A stretch of 64,000 nucleotides of DNA, from contig NZ_CP008884.1 of NCBI RefSeq assembly GCF_000725385.1, positions 2,790,001 through 2,854,000 on the forward strand. The letters are read 5' to 3'. Both the position numbers and the translations under genes were made by a program. Position 1 is the stretch's first letter. Each line of letters starts with the position of its first letter. Below the pieces are notes generated by a model. That model was given only the letters and a program-made list of their open reading frames with translations. It did not search any database and was not told where the DNA came from. Below, one piece after another: positions 31,003-39,749 of this stretch. The DNA comes from Dyella japonica A8. Lineage in GTDB: Bacteria; Pseudomonadota; Gammaproteobacteria; Xanthomonadales; Rhodanobacteraceae.

Positions 31003-32315
31003 ACACCGGTGAAGGCCCCATGCCACGTCCCGCGATGCATTCGGCGTCACCGTCGCAGCTGCCGATGGCGGGCTCCTACCGGCTGACAGTGAGGCACTGC
31101 TTCCTGGCTTCGGCGTTCCTGCTGCTGGTGCTGGCGGTGGTGATACCCAACTCGCTGCCCATCCCCACCGCGATCATGATGGCGCTGACTTGCATGCTGG
31201 CCTTGCCCGGCATTCGACTGGGGCAAGGCCTCCGGAATTTGCTGACGCTGTATCTCTATAGCGTCATCGTCACCGTCATCTACCTGATTGTCGGCGGCCT
31301 GCATGATGCGCCACTGATGGGGCTGGCCCAGATTGCAGCCGTCTATATCCTTTCGCCACTGGCCTGGTTGCTTATCGCCAATGGCCTGTGCAGGTACCTC
31401 GACGTGAGTCGGCTGGTCGACTGGTTCACCCTGCTCAGCCTGCTGTGTGCACTCAGTGTGGCCGTGTTCTTCTACCTGTATCTCCGGCATGGCGCCGCCG
31501 CCGTCGCCTTCTTCTTCGAAGGGGCGAACGTCAATCTCAACGAGGGATTCTCGGGCGCCACCATGCATGTCTATGGTTCGATGATCTTTCTGTGCGGAGG
31601 CTTCTTCAGCTCGCCGGAGCTCATCAAGCACAGGCCGTTCCGCTTCGCGCTGCTGGCGATGCTGCTGATCTGCGCGATTACCTCCGGTCGCTCCGCCCTG
31701 ATTCTTTCCGTGCCCACCGGTTTCGTGCTTGGCTGGATCCTTTCCTCGCGGACGGCCGGGCACGCGCGCACGTCAGTGATGACCCGTACCGTGCGCTACG
31801 GATTGCCGTTGTTGATCGCAGTTGTCGCCGTGCTCTTCCTGCTCCAGACCTACACCAAGATCAGCTTGCCGGTGGTGATCAATGCCGTGACGACGAAGGT
31901 CGCATCGGGCGGCGGCAGCGCGCGGTCGCAGATGGCCGTCTCGCTGTATCAGGGCATACTCGAAAATGGTGGCCTCGGTTCTGGCCACGGCATCGGCGTG
32001 CGATTCATCAGCGACTCGATCCACCCGTGGCGCTATGAGCTGGTCTGGCTCGCCACGCTCTTCAGGGTGGGTCTGCTGGGGACGATCATCTATGTCCTGC
32101 CGTTCTTCCTCTACGTGGCGTGGGTGGTGAAGTTGGCGCTCAGCTGCCGTCTCACCCCGCAGCACAAGTTCATGTTCAGCGGGTTTGTCTGCGCCTTCCT
32201 TGGAACCAATACGAACCCGTACATCGAGGCCTTCGCGCTGCAGTGGATGTATGTGTTTCCGCTGGTGGCCATGTTCATGGACTACCCGATGATCCTTAAG
32301 CGGATGCCCAAATGA
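30999..32315 (+). CDS. wzy: O-antigen/exopolysaccharide polymerase (Wzy-like)
   Basis: An inner-membrane protein of 438 residues with about 10-12 hydrophobic segments and a large periplasmic loop (about residues 270-350) containing GSARSQMAVSLYQGILENGG and GSGHGIG, the arrangement expected of Wzy/O-antigen-ligase-type proteins. It polymerises flipped repeat units. The start is the ATG at 30999 in an ATGA overlap with the preceding transferase; an ATG at 30975 lies inside that gene. The next gene also overlaps by 4 bases. Wzy proteins share little sequence, so the call is from topology and context. Confidence 0.82.
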   Translation: MNTGEGPMPRPAMHSASPSQLPMAGSYRLTVRHCFLASAFLLLVLAVVIPNSLPIPTAIMMALTCMLALPGIRLGQGLRNLLTLYLYSVIVTVIYLIVGGLHDAPLMGLAQIAAVYILSPLAWLLIANGLCRYLDVSRLVDWFTLLSLLCALSVAVFFYLYLRHGAAAVAFFFEGANVNLNEGFSGATMHVYGSMIFLCGGFFSSPELIKHRPFRFALLAMLLICAITSGRSALILSVPTGFVLGWILSSRTAGHARTSVMTRTVRYGLPLLIAVVAVLFLLQTYTKISLPVVINAVTTKVASGGGSARSQMAVSLYQGILENGGLGSGHGIGVRFISDSIHPWRYELVWLATLFRVGLLGTIIYVLPFFLYVAWVVKLALSCRLTPQHKFMFSGFVCAFLGTNTNPYIEAFALQWMYVFPLVAMFMDYPMILKRMPK

Positions 32316-33397
32316 GGCGACTAAAGGTGCTGCTGTTTTCAAAGTATTCGCGGCGCGGCCCGAGCTCCAGGCTGCGCAGCCTGCAGTACCTGCCTCTCCT
32401 GCAGGAGCATGGCATCGACGTTCGGACGCACGAGCTGTTTCCGGATGCGTACCTCGACTTGCTTTACCACGGCAAGGCGACATCCGCGCGATACCGGGGA
32501 TTGTGGTACGGCGGAAAGCGGCTGCTGCAGCTGCTTCGGGAAGCGGATTTCGACCTGATCTGGCTCGAGGGTGAACTGTTTCCCTATCTTCCGATGTGGA
32601 TCGAATCGGCATTGCTTCGATCAAGGCGGCCCTACGTGGTGGACTACGACGATGCGCTCTTCCATCGCTACGACATGTCGTCGAGCGCGCTGGTGAGGCG
32701 CCTGCTCGGGCGCAAGATCGACCAGGTGATGCGTGGGGCCGTTTGCGTGGTGGTCGGCAACGGGTATCTGGCGGAGCGCGCGTCGAGCGCGGGTGCCCGC
32801 CGCATCGAAATCATTCCCACGGTGGTCGACGACGACCGGTATGACGTCGCGACGCACGACGGTGCCGGGAAACCCGTGATCGGCTGGATCGGGTCACCCG
32901 CCACGGAGAGTTACGTGCTCGATTACCGCGAGCTGCTGGAAAAGGTCTGCGAACGCAACCAGGCCCGCCTCCGGCTGGTCGGAGCGCAGAAAGCCGTGGC
33001 CGGCCAGTTCGAGGTCACGCAGCCCGAGGTGGTCGAGTGGTCTGAGGATACCGAGGCCGGCGCCATCGCCGGGATGGATATCGGCATCATGCCGCTGCGC
33101 GACAGCCCGTGGGAGCGGGGCAAGTGTGGCTACAAGATCGTGCAGTACATGGCGTGCGGTTTGCCGGTGGTGGCGTCGGCGGTGGGCGCGAACGTCGACA
33201 TCGTGCGACACGGTGAAAATGGTTTTCTCGCCTCGAACGACGCGGAGTGGCGGGATTACCTGCAACGACTGATCGCCGATCCGCCCTTGCGGCATCACAT
33301 GGGGAGCGCGGGCCGCCGGAGCGTTGAGGAGCACTACAGCATCAGGCAGCAGGCGCCCCGGCTGGCCGCCTTGCTTCGCAGCGCAGGGGGCAGCTGA
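32312..33397 (+). CDS. Glycosyltransferase, GT4/GT1 type
   Basis: A protein of 361 residues. KVLLFSKYSRRGPSSRLRSL opens the acceptor domain, VVDYDDALFHRYD is typical of a subgroup of polysaccharide transferases, and the donor site reads GKCGYKIVQYMACGLPVVASAVGANVDIV (K..E/Q replaced at one position by Gln). It overlaps wzy by 4 bases and the amidotransferase gene by 1 base. The sugar specificity is unknown. Confidence 0.87.
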   Translation: MRRLKVLLFSKYSRRGPSSRLRSLQYLPLLQEHGIDVRTHELFPDAYLDLLYHGKATSARYRGLWYGGKRLLQLLREADFDLIWLEGELFPYLPMWIESALLRSRRPYVVDYDDALFHRYDMSSSALVRRLLGRKIDQVMRGAVCVVVGNGYLAERASSAGARRIEIIPTVVDDDRYDVATHDGAGKPVIGWIGSPATESYVLDYRELLEKVCERNQARLRLVGAQKAVAGQFEVTQPEVVEWSEDTEAGAIAGMDIGIMPLRDSPWERGKCGYKIVQYMACGLPVVASAVGANVDIVRHGENGFLASNDAEWRDYLQRLIADPPLRHHMGSAGRRSVEEHYSIRQQAPRLAALLRSAGGS

Positions 33398-35361
33398 TGT
33401 GCGGCATCACGGGCTTCTGGCGCATGGGGGGTGACGGTGGCGATGGCCTCCGGGGGCAGGCCGAGGCGATGTCGGCCCGGCTGCGGCATCGGGGGCCCGA
33501 CGACTGCGGCGTCTGGTGTGATGAACGGGCGGGCCTCGCACTGGCCCAGCAGCGGCTTTCCGTACTGGATCTGTCGGCGGCAGGCCACCAGCCCATGCAC
33601 TCGGCGTGCGGGCGCTACGTCGTCGTGTTCAATGGCGAGATCTACAACCACGTCGACCTGCGCCATCGTCTCGCCGGGGAGGGCGAGGCGGTGGCGTGGC
33701 GTGGCCATTCGGACACCGAAACCCTGCTGGCCTGCCTCGTGGCCTGGGGTGTCGAGGAGACCTTGCGGTCGTGCGTGGGCATGTTTGCCTTCGCACTCTG
33801 GGATCGCCAGCGCCGTGAGCTCACCCTGGCGCGCGATCGCATGGGCGAGAAGCCGCTGTACTACGGCTGGCAGGGTGACACCTTGCTGTTCGGTTCGGAG
33901 CTCAAGGCATTGCGCGCCCATCCTGCGTTCAATGCCGCCATCGACCGGAATGCGCTCGCCTTGTTCCTTCGCCACGATTGCGTGCCGGCACCCCACACGA
34001 TCTACAACGGTATCTACAAGTTGCGCCCGGGGTATCTCCTGCGCATTGGCCCGAAGGATCGGCGCGATACACAGCAGTGGTCCTACTGGCGATACAACGA
34101 CGCGGTCGCCTCCGGCTACGCCAGCCCGTTCGACGGCACGGACACCGAAGCTGCCGATGCGCTCGAAAAGCAGCTTGGCGACAGCATAAGCACGCAGCTG
34201 CTCTCCGACGTGCCGCTTGGCGCCTTTCTCAGTGGTGGCATCGACAGCAGCACCGTGGTGGCCCTGATGCAGGCGCGCAGCCATCGTGCGGTAAAGACCT
34301 TCACCATCGGTTTCGCGGAAAGCGGCTATGACGAGGCCATGCACGCGCGCGCGGTGGCCGACCATCTTGGCACGGACCATACCGAGCTCTACGTTCGCCC
34401 CGACGATGCGTTGTCGGTGATTCCAAGTCTGCCGTCGATCTTCTGCGAACCTTTCGCGGACAGCTCACAGATACCTACCTTTTTGATCAGCCAGCTGGCG
34501 CGTCGAACCGTGACGGTGGCGCTCAGTGGCGATGGTGGCGACGAGCTGTTCGGCGGCTACAACCGTTATCTTGCTGCGCGCACGACCTGGGGAAGGGTGC
34601 AGCGGCTGCCACTGTCCTCGCGGCGCGCCCTGGCGGGCGTGCTGCGCGCCGTGACGCCCGAGGCGTGGGACCACATGATGGAGCGGGCCAAGCCCTTGCT
34701 GCCGCGTCGTTGGCATCTCGCCATGGCGGGTGACAAGGCGCACAAGTTGTCCGAAGTACTGACCCTGTCGTCCGGTCAGGCGTATCTGCTCAGTCTGGCC
34801 AGCTGCTGGAAAAATCCCGAAGGCGTCGTTGCCGGTGCGTCCGAGCCGATTACCGTGCTGACCGACCCGACCTCCTGGCCCCGCACCGACGATCTGGCGC
34901 AATGGATGATGGCGATGGACGCGCAGAGCTATCTGCCTGACGACATCCTCGTCAAGGTGGACCGCTCCGCCATGGCCAACAGCCTCGAGACCCGCGTGCC
35001 CATGCTGGATCATCGCGTGGTGGAGTTCGCCCTGCGCATGCCCTTGCACCTGAAGATCCGCGACGGGCAGGGCAAGTGGATTCTCCGGCAGGTGTTGCAT
35101 CGCTACGTGCCGAGGGAGCTGATCGAACGCCCGAAGATGGGCTTCGCCCTGCCGATGGACCATTGGTTGCGCGGTCCGCTGCGCGAATGGGCCGAAGCAT
35201 TGCTCGATGAAAGGCGGTTGCGGGACGAGGGCTACTTCGATCCGGTGCCGATCCGCAAGACATGGGAAGAACACTTGAGCGGCCGGCGGAACTGGCAGCG
35301 CCAGTTGTGGACGGTCCTCATGTTCCAGGGATGGCTGGAGGAAAACCAGGGGGCATCGTGA
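33397..35361 (+). CDS. Asparagine-synthase-type amidotransferase of the polysaccharide locus
   Basis: A two-domain class II amidotransferase of 654 residues: N-terminal glutaminase with catalytic Cys2 (MCGITGF), RHRGPDDCG and FNGEIYNH; C-terminal ATP-pyrophosphatase with AFLSGGIDSSTVVAL. In polysaccharide loci such AsnB-like enzymes (for example WbpS of Pseudomonas aeruginosa) amidate uronic acids, and the WlbABC genes upstream make a suitable uronate. The gene overlaps the preceding transferase by one base (TGATG). It is about 100 residues longer than the free-standing AsnB at 56787 and belongs to a different subfamily. Glucuronamide formation is inference; an asparagine synthetase role is the alternative. 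Confidence 0.87.
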   Translation: MCGITGFWRMGGDGGDGLRGQAEAMSARLRHRGPDDCGVWCDERAGLALAQQRLSVLDLSAAGHQPMHSACGRYVVVFNGEIYNHVDLRHRLAGEGEAVAWRGHSDTETLLACLVAWGVEETLRSCVGMFAFALWDRQRRELTLARDRMGEKPLYYGWQGDTLLFGSELKALRAHPAFNAAIDRNALALFLRHDCVPAPHTIYNGIYKLRPGYLLRIGPKDRRDTQQWSYWRYNDAVASGYASPFDGTDTEAADALEKQLGDSISTQLLSDVPLGAFLSGGIDSSTVVALMQARSHRAVKTFTIGFAESGYDEAMHARAVADHLGTDHTELYVRPDDALSVIPSLPSIFCEPFADSSQIPTFLISQLARRTVTVALSGDGGDELFGGYNRYLAARTTWGRVQRLPLSSRRALAGVLRAVTPEAWDHMMERAKPLLPRRWHLAMAGDKAHKLSEVLTLSSGQAYLLSLASCWKNPEGVVAGASEPITVLTDPTSWPRTDDLAQWMMAMDAQSYLPDDILVKVDRSAMANSLETRVPMLDHRVVEFALRMPLHLKIRDGQGKWILRQVLHRYVPRELIERPKMGFALPMDHWLRGPLREWAEALLDERRLRDEGYFDPVPIRKTWEEHLSGRRNWQRQLWTVLMFQGWLEENQGAS

Positions 35362-35445
35362 CAGCGATTGGTTATTTCCGTGGCCTCATCCATGGCCGAT
35401 CGCTGCCTTCAAGGCCGTGCCGCAGGGCGCGCATGAGGTGCATCC

Positions 35446-36606
35446 ATGAAAGCCGTACTCTTCGCCAACACCGACTGGTATCTCTACAACTTTCGCCGCG
35501 CGTTGGCGTTGTCCTTGCGCAGGGTTGGCTATGACGTCCTCCTGATCTCCCCGGACGGACCGTATGGCGAAAAGCTGCGTGCCCTTGGCCTGCGCTGGGA
35601 GCCGCTGCCCATGCAGCGACGCAGCCTCAACCTGCTGCGCGAGTTTGCGTTGCTCATGCATCTGTTTCGCCTGCTGCGGCGCGAACAGCCGGATGTGGTG
35701 CACGGGTTCACCATCAAGTGCGCCGTGTATGGATCGCTGGCCGCGAAAATGGCGGGCATTCCCGCTCGGGTCAACGCCGTGGCCGGCATGGGGTACGTGT
35801 TCACCAGCAGCCAGCTGAAGGCCCGTTTGCTGCGGCCGGTTGTCCGCGGACTGCTGCGGTTGGCGCTGGGTGGCGAGAGGGCGCGCCTCATCCTGCAGAA
35901 CTCCGACGACGTCAAACTGTTCCGGCGGGCAGCACTGGTCGATCCAGCGCATATTCGCCTGATCAGGGGTTCCGGCGTGGACTGCGCGAAGTACGCCGGC
36001 GCCACCGCGCGCAAGGCCGGCGATGGCCGAACGCGCGTTCTACTGGCGAGCCGCCTGTTGTGGGACAAGGGCGTGGGCGAATACGTCCTGGCGTTGCGGC
36101 AGTTGCGTGCCCAGGGGTACTCGGTGCACGCGATGCTCGCGGGCACCCCGGACGCCGGCAATCCCGCCGCGATTCCCGAGGAAACCATACAAGGTTGGGT
36201 GGATGAAGGGCTGGTCACGTGGCTGGGTCATGTCGACGACATGGTCACCCTGTTCGGGGCCGTGGATATCGTGGTGTTGCCAAGCTACAGGGAGGGTTTG
36301 CCCAGGAGCCTGGTGGAGGCAGCCGCGTGTGGCTTGCCGCTGGTCACCACGGATGTACCCGGCTGCCGCGAGGTGGTGTCCGATGGCATCGATGGCCTGC
36401 TCGTGCCGGTGCAGGACGGCAAGGCGATTGCGCGGGCCATCCGCCGGCTTCTGGATGATCCCGTCCTCGCGCGCCGTCTGGGCGAAGCGGCGCGCAACAA
36501 AGCACGAACCTACTTCGACGAGCGCATCGTCATTGCGCGCACGCTGGGCGTCTATGCCGAGCTGTGCGGTCCGGGCGAGGCGGAAAAGATAAGGCGTTAT
36601 GCCTGA
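35446..36606 (+). CDS. Glycosyltransferase, GT4 (PglA-like)
   Basis: A protein of 386 residues. The start MKAVLFANTDWYLYNFRRAL and the segments VVHGFTIKCAVYGSLAA and VNAVAGMGYVF are typical of GT4 enzymes that add the second sugar to undecaprenyl-diphospho-HexNAc (PglA, WbnK and relatives). The donor motif is PSYREGLPRSLVEAAACGLPLVTTDVPGC (E-x7-E). It starts 84 bases after the amidotransferase gene. That it adds the sugar next to the WecA-placed GlcNAc is inference from family resemblance. Confidence 0.9.
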   Translation: MKAVLFANTDWYLYNFRRALALSLRRVGYDVLLISPDGPYGEKLRALGLRWEPLPMQRRSLNLLREFALLMHLFRLLRREQPDVVHGFTIKCAVYGSLAAKMAGIPARVNAVAGMGYVFTSSQLKARLLRPVVRGLLRLALGGERARLILQNSDDVKLFRRAALVDPAHIRLIRGSGVDCAKYAGATARKAGDGRTRVLLASRLLWDKGVGEYVLALRQLRAQGYSVHAMLAGTPDAGNPAAIPEETIQGWVDEGLVTWLGHVDDMVTLFGAVDIVVLPSYREGLPRSLVEAAACGLPLVTTDVPGCREVVSDGIDGLLVPVQDGKAIARAIRRLLDDPVLARRLGEAARNKARTYFDERIVIARTLGVYAELCGPGEAEKIRRYA

Positions 36607-36729
36607 TGGCGTCGCAGTGGATGGATGCTCGTATCCCACGCCAAGCGCTCGCACCTGGCCTGCCAGGCCGCTTCCAGGGATGTCCACCCAGCACCGGATG
36701 CCTGACTTGAACACCAACGGAGCGTTGTC

Positions 36730-38172
36730 ATGTCGTCTTTAACCAGGGTAGTGAACGTGCTGGACTTCATTCCGAAGCCCGAGCACGACGCCATTCAGAA
36801 AGGCAGGAGCACGTACGACTGCACCCGGAATATCCAGTCGGCGATCGATGCCAGTTCGCGCGTCTACATTCCTTCCGGGATCTACCCGGTCACGCAGTTG
36901 AACCTGAAGTCGAATTTCGAAATGTACGGCGACGGCGAAACCAGCGAGCTAAAGGCGCTGGATGATTCGCTGCCCTGCGAGTTCATGCTCGTTACCTACG
37001 TGCGGGACGGCGGAACAAGCAACCCGGCCGACAACATGCGGAACATCCTTCTGCATGACCTGATGCTCAATGGACGCGTCGATGAGTTCGGCTACGCCCA
37101 GTATTACTACCTCCTCGCCGTCAACGCGACGTCGGACCTGACGGTCGAGCGGATGGTGTTCCGTGGGTTTCGTGGTGACGGCATGTACGTCGGCTCTGGC
37201 ACGCTGAAGTCGACCGAGCGCCACAACCAGCGCGTATTGGTCCGCGGTTGCACGTTCGACGGCGTGGTGAAGGACAACCGGAACGGGCTCTCCATCATCG
37301 ACTGCGACCACCTGATCGTCGACAGCTGCGTCTTCAAGAACATCGGTAATGCCAAGCTGTCGCATTCCGTCGGCGGCATCGACTTCGAGCCCGACCACGA
37401 CTGGAGCGTCTACCGCAATATCCTCATCACCCGCTGCAAGTTCATCGACATCAGCAGCACCAACACCGCCGGCATCACCTTCTTCAATGGCCACCAGAAG
37501 AACGACAACATCCACGACTGGGTCGTATCCGATTGCCAGTTCGAGAACTGCTATTGGGGTATCGACACCTCGGCGAAGCCAAAGACCATCGACAGCGCGC
37601 CCGACTACCTCACGGTACTGAATTGCCGCTTCACCAATTCGGTGCGCTGGGATATCTCGTTGGGTGGCCTGAGCCAGGCGCAGGTGAGCGGCTGCGTCTT
37701 CGAGCGGGATCCGGGCTCCGGGCCAGGCGGTGATGCCATCCGCCTGGGCGCCATTGCATCCAAGACCAGCCGCAATGCGATCAAGCCGGTCATCACGGGC
37801 AACCAGTTCACCGGTATCCGTCCGCAGATGGGCGCCATTGGCGTGCTCGGCACGACGGGGCTGGTGTGTGCGGGCAATGTCTTCGTCGACATCTATGGCT
37901 CCTGCATCAACTTCTCGCAGGACGAATCCCCCGATGACGGGCGAAAGATCGAGCAGGTCGTCATATCGGGCAACATCGCCCGACTGAGCACGGTGGCCAT
38001 GGCGAAGGCCGTGCCGATGTCGTTCCTCAGCACCAGCGTGCAGATGCGAATCACGCGGGGCGACCTGTCGCTCGATCGCTCCTACGAATACAGCAATGAT
38101 GTCCGCGGCGGGGTGAGGAAGGTTGCCGATGCGGCGGTGATCAAGTTTCTCGGACCCGGCGCACCGACGTGA
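36730..38172 (+). CDS. Right-handed beta-helix protein (Pectate_lyase_3-like)
   Basis: A protein of 480 residues. The N-terminal VLDFIPKPEHDAIQKGRSTYDCTRNIQSAID and RVYIPSGIYPVTQLNLKSNFEMYGDG form the start module of pectate-lyase-3 superhelices (the phage-tailspike type), followed by repeated rungs (VRGCTFDGV, VDSCVFKNI, ITRCKFIDI, VSDCQFENC, VLNCRFTNS) with a regular Cys/Asn spacing of about 25-35 residues. There is no signal peptide. In a polysaccharide locus it may be a lyase, hydrolase or epimerase for the polymer, but its export route is unclear. A perfect 32-bp palindrome starts at its last base. Confidence 0.8.
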   Translation: MSSLTRVVNVLDFIPKPEHDAIQKGRSTYDCTRNIQSAIDASSRVYIPSGIYPVTQLNLKSNFEMYGDGETSELKALDDSLPCEFMLVTYVRDGGTSNPADNMRNILLHDLMLNGRVDEFGYAQYYYLLAVNATSDLTVERMVFRGFRGDGMYVGSGTLKSTERHNQRVLVRGCTFDGVVKDNRNGLSIIDCDHLIVDSCVFKNIGNAKLSHSVGGIDFEPDHDWSVYRNILITRCKFIDISSTNTAGITFFNGHQKNDNIHDWVVSDCQFENCYWGIDTSAKPKTIDSAPDYLTVLNCRFTNSVRWDISLGGLSQAQVSGCVFERDPGSGPGGDAIRLGAIASKTSRNAIKPVITGNQFTGIRPQMGAIGVLGTTGLVCAGNVFVDIYGSCINFSQDESPDDGRKIEQVVISGNIARLSTVAMAKAVPMSFLSTSVQMRITRGDLSLDRSYEYSNDVRGGVRKVADAAVIKFLGPGAPT

Positions 38173-38203
38173 TCCAACGGGGCGGCATGCCGCCCCGTTG
38201 GAT
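38172..38203. terminator. Perfect 32-bp palindrome between convergent genes
   Basis: A 16-base arm, ATCCAACGGGGCGGCA, is followed directly by its exact complement TGCCGCCCCGTTGGAT, ending at 38203. It lies between the stops of the beta-helix gene (+) and wecA (-), so it probably ends transcription from both sides. There is no T-run, so it may act with Rho or as an RNA-stabilising hairpin. Confidence 0.65.
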
Positions 38204-38235
38204 TGGGCCGATGAGGGCCGTTGCGCGCGGATGAA

Positions 38236-39381
38236 CTACTGCCGACCGGCCACCATGGGCGAGCGGGCGCTGTTGAGCGAACCGCTTGCGGTGGATGGCA
38301 GGGGCCGGGGAATGCTCTTGAGCGGGATGACGTCGGCCTGCTTCTTCTGGGCCGCCTCCTGACGGAACCAGGCAATGGTGGCCGTCAGGCCGTAGGCGAA
38401 CATGATGACGATGAAGGCGGCGAGGTGAAGGCCGGACGAGGCGGTAAGGTGCCGCAGGGCAGCGCCGACACAGGCGAACGAAGCCGCGATGGCGATAAGC
38501 GAGAGCAGCGTGGCGCGATGACTCAGGCCCGCTCGTAGCAGGATATGGTGAACGTGGCCGCGGTCGGGCTTGAAGGGCGATTTTCCCTGGCTCATGCGGC
38601 GGCACATTACCGCGAGCGTGTCCGATACCGGCAGGCCGACGCACCACAGGACGTCGACAGGAGACAGATGCGCTTGCGGCGCCTGACTCATATGGATCAG
38701 CGTCCACGCAAGCAGATAGCCGATGAGCATGCTTCCGGCGTCGCCGAGGAATATCTTGTTTCCAAGCATGCCGAGGTTGGCCATCAGATAGGGCACCGAG
38801 GCCGTGCCGAGCAGGATCAGCAGGATGAGCGACCCCCGCAGGTTGTCCGCCCCCGAGTACAGCGCGATGGCCGCGATGGAAACCAGTTCCAGGCTGCCGG
38901 CCAGGCCATCGATGCCATCCATCATGTTGAAGGCATTGACCAGGCCGATGATGGCGAGAATGGTCAGGGGTGGACCCAGCCATTCGAGGTTGATCTCGTG
39001 GCCGAACAGGTTGCCCAGCGTATGTATGTAAACGCCTGATACCGCGATGACCGCGATGACGGCGATGGCCTGCACGAACAGTCGGCCGCGGACGCTCAGG
39101 TCGAAGCGATCATCCAGCGCGCCGATCAGCGTGAGCAGGAATGCCGTGCTGATGATGGATTTCTCGAACCAGTGGAATTGCCCGTAACAGGCGGCGCCCA
39201 CCGTGACGCCCATGAAGATGGCGAGCCCGCCTACCAGCGGCACATGCCCGACATGTTGCTTGCGCTTGCTAGGGTGGTCCACCAGGCCGAACAAGATGGC
39301 ATAGCGCCGTAACACCACGATGGCGATCGTCGAAGTACACGTTGCAAGCAGGCAATCAACAAGGATGCGAGGCTCCTGCAC
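38236..39381 (-). CDS. wecA: Undecaprenyl-phosphate N-acetylglucosaminyl-1-phosphate transferase
   Basis: The initiating enzyme, putting GlcNAc-1-phosphate on undecaprenyl phosphate at the inner membrane. A polytopic MraY/WecA-family protein of about 381 residues with all catalytic loops: GALDDRFDLSVRGR (Asp-Asp), NAFNMMDGIDGLAGS, KIFLGDAGSMLIGYLLAW and GHVHHILLRAG. I place the start at the GTG at 39381 because GGGAGGG lies 7 bases before it; ATG 39408 and GTG 39438 are in-frame alternatives. It is on the strand opposite the main operon and convergent with it; wza lies upstream on the same strand. Confidence 0.92.
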   Translation of the reverse strand: MQEPRILVDCLLATCTSTIAIVVLRRYAILFGLVDHPSKRKQHVGHVPLVGGLAIFMGVTVGAACYGQFHWFEKSIISTAFLLTLIGALDDRFDLSVRGRLFVQAIAVIAVIAVSGVYIHTLGNLFGHEINLEWLGPPLTILAIIGLVNAFNMMDGIDGLAGSLELVSIAAIALYSGADNLRGSLILLILLGTASVPYLMANLGMLGNKIFLGDAGSMLIGYLLAWTLIHMSQAPQAHLSPVDVLWCVGLPVSDTLAVMCRRMSQGKSPFKPDRGHVHHILLRAGLSHRATLLSLIAIAASFACVGAALRHLTASSGLHLAAFIVIMFAYGLTATIAWFRQEAAQKKQADVIPLKSIPRPLPSTASGSLNSARSPMVAGRQ

Positions 39382-39749
39382 GGCATGTCCCTCCCGCAGG
39401 TGTTGCATGAGCCCCCTGATTCGCACGGCCTCGCCCACGTCATCTCGGGCGGTGTATGAGGTCGCTCTTTGCTTCCTTACGCTGCGTGGCCAGCATGAAG
39501 CGGATGATGTTGCTCATCTGGCCAGTGGTGATGGAGCGCGTGCTCGTCGCGCTCACCTGGAACCTAGCATCATTTGATGAAGTCTTTGTTGCGTAACCGG
39601 CGATTCATTCAGCGCTCCGTTGTTCAGGTGGTTGATCTGTCAAACGCGGCTTCTGCCGTGCATCGTCTTCGATGCTTGACGCCGACCATCTCAGGCGAAA
39701 GTGAGCGTCTTGCTGGTCGCTGCGAAACCGTCAACATGTGTGAACTACA
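39382..39749. other. Intergenic region between wza and wecA
   Basis: About 370 bases separate the wza stop from the wecA start on the minus strand. No gene-like frame with a ribosome site is seen. wecA may therefore have its own promoter here rather than being read through from wza. Confidence 0.5.
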
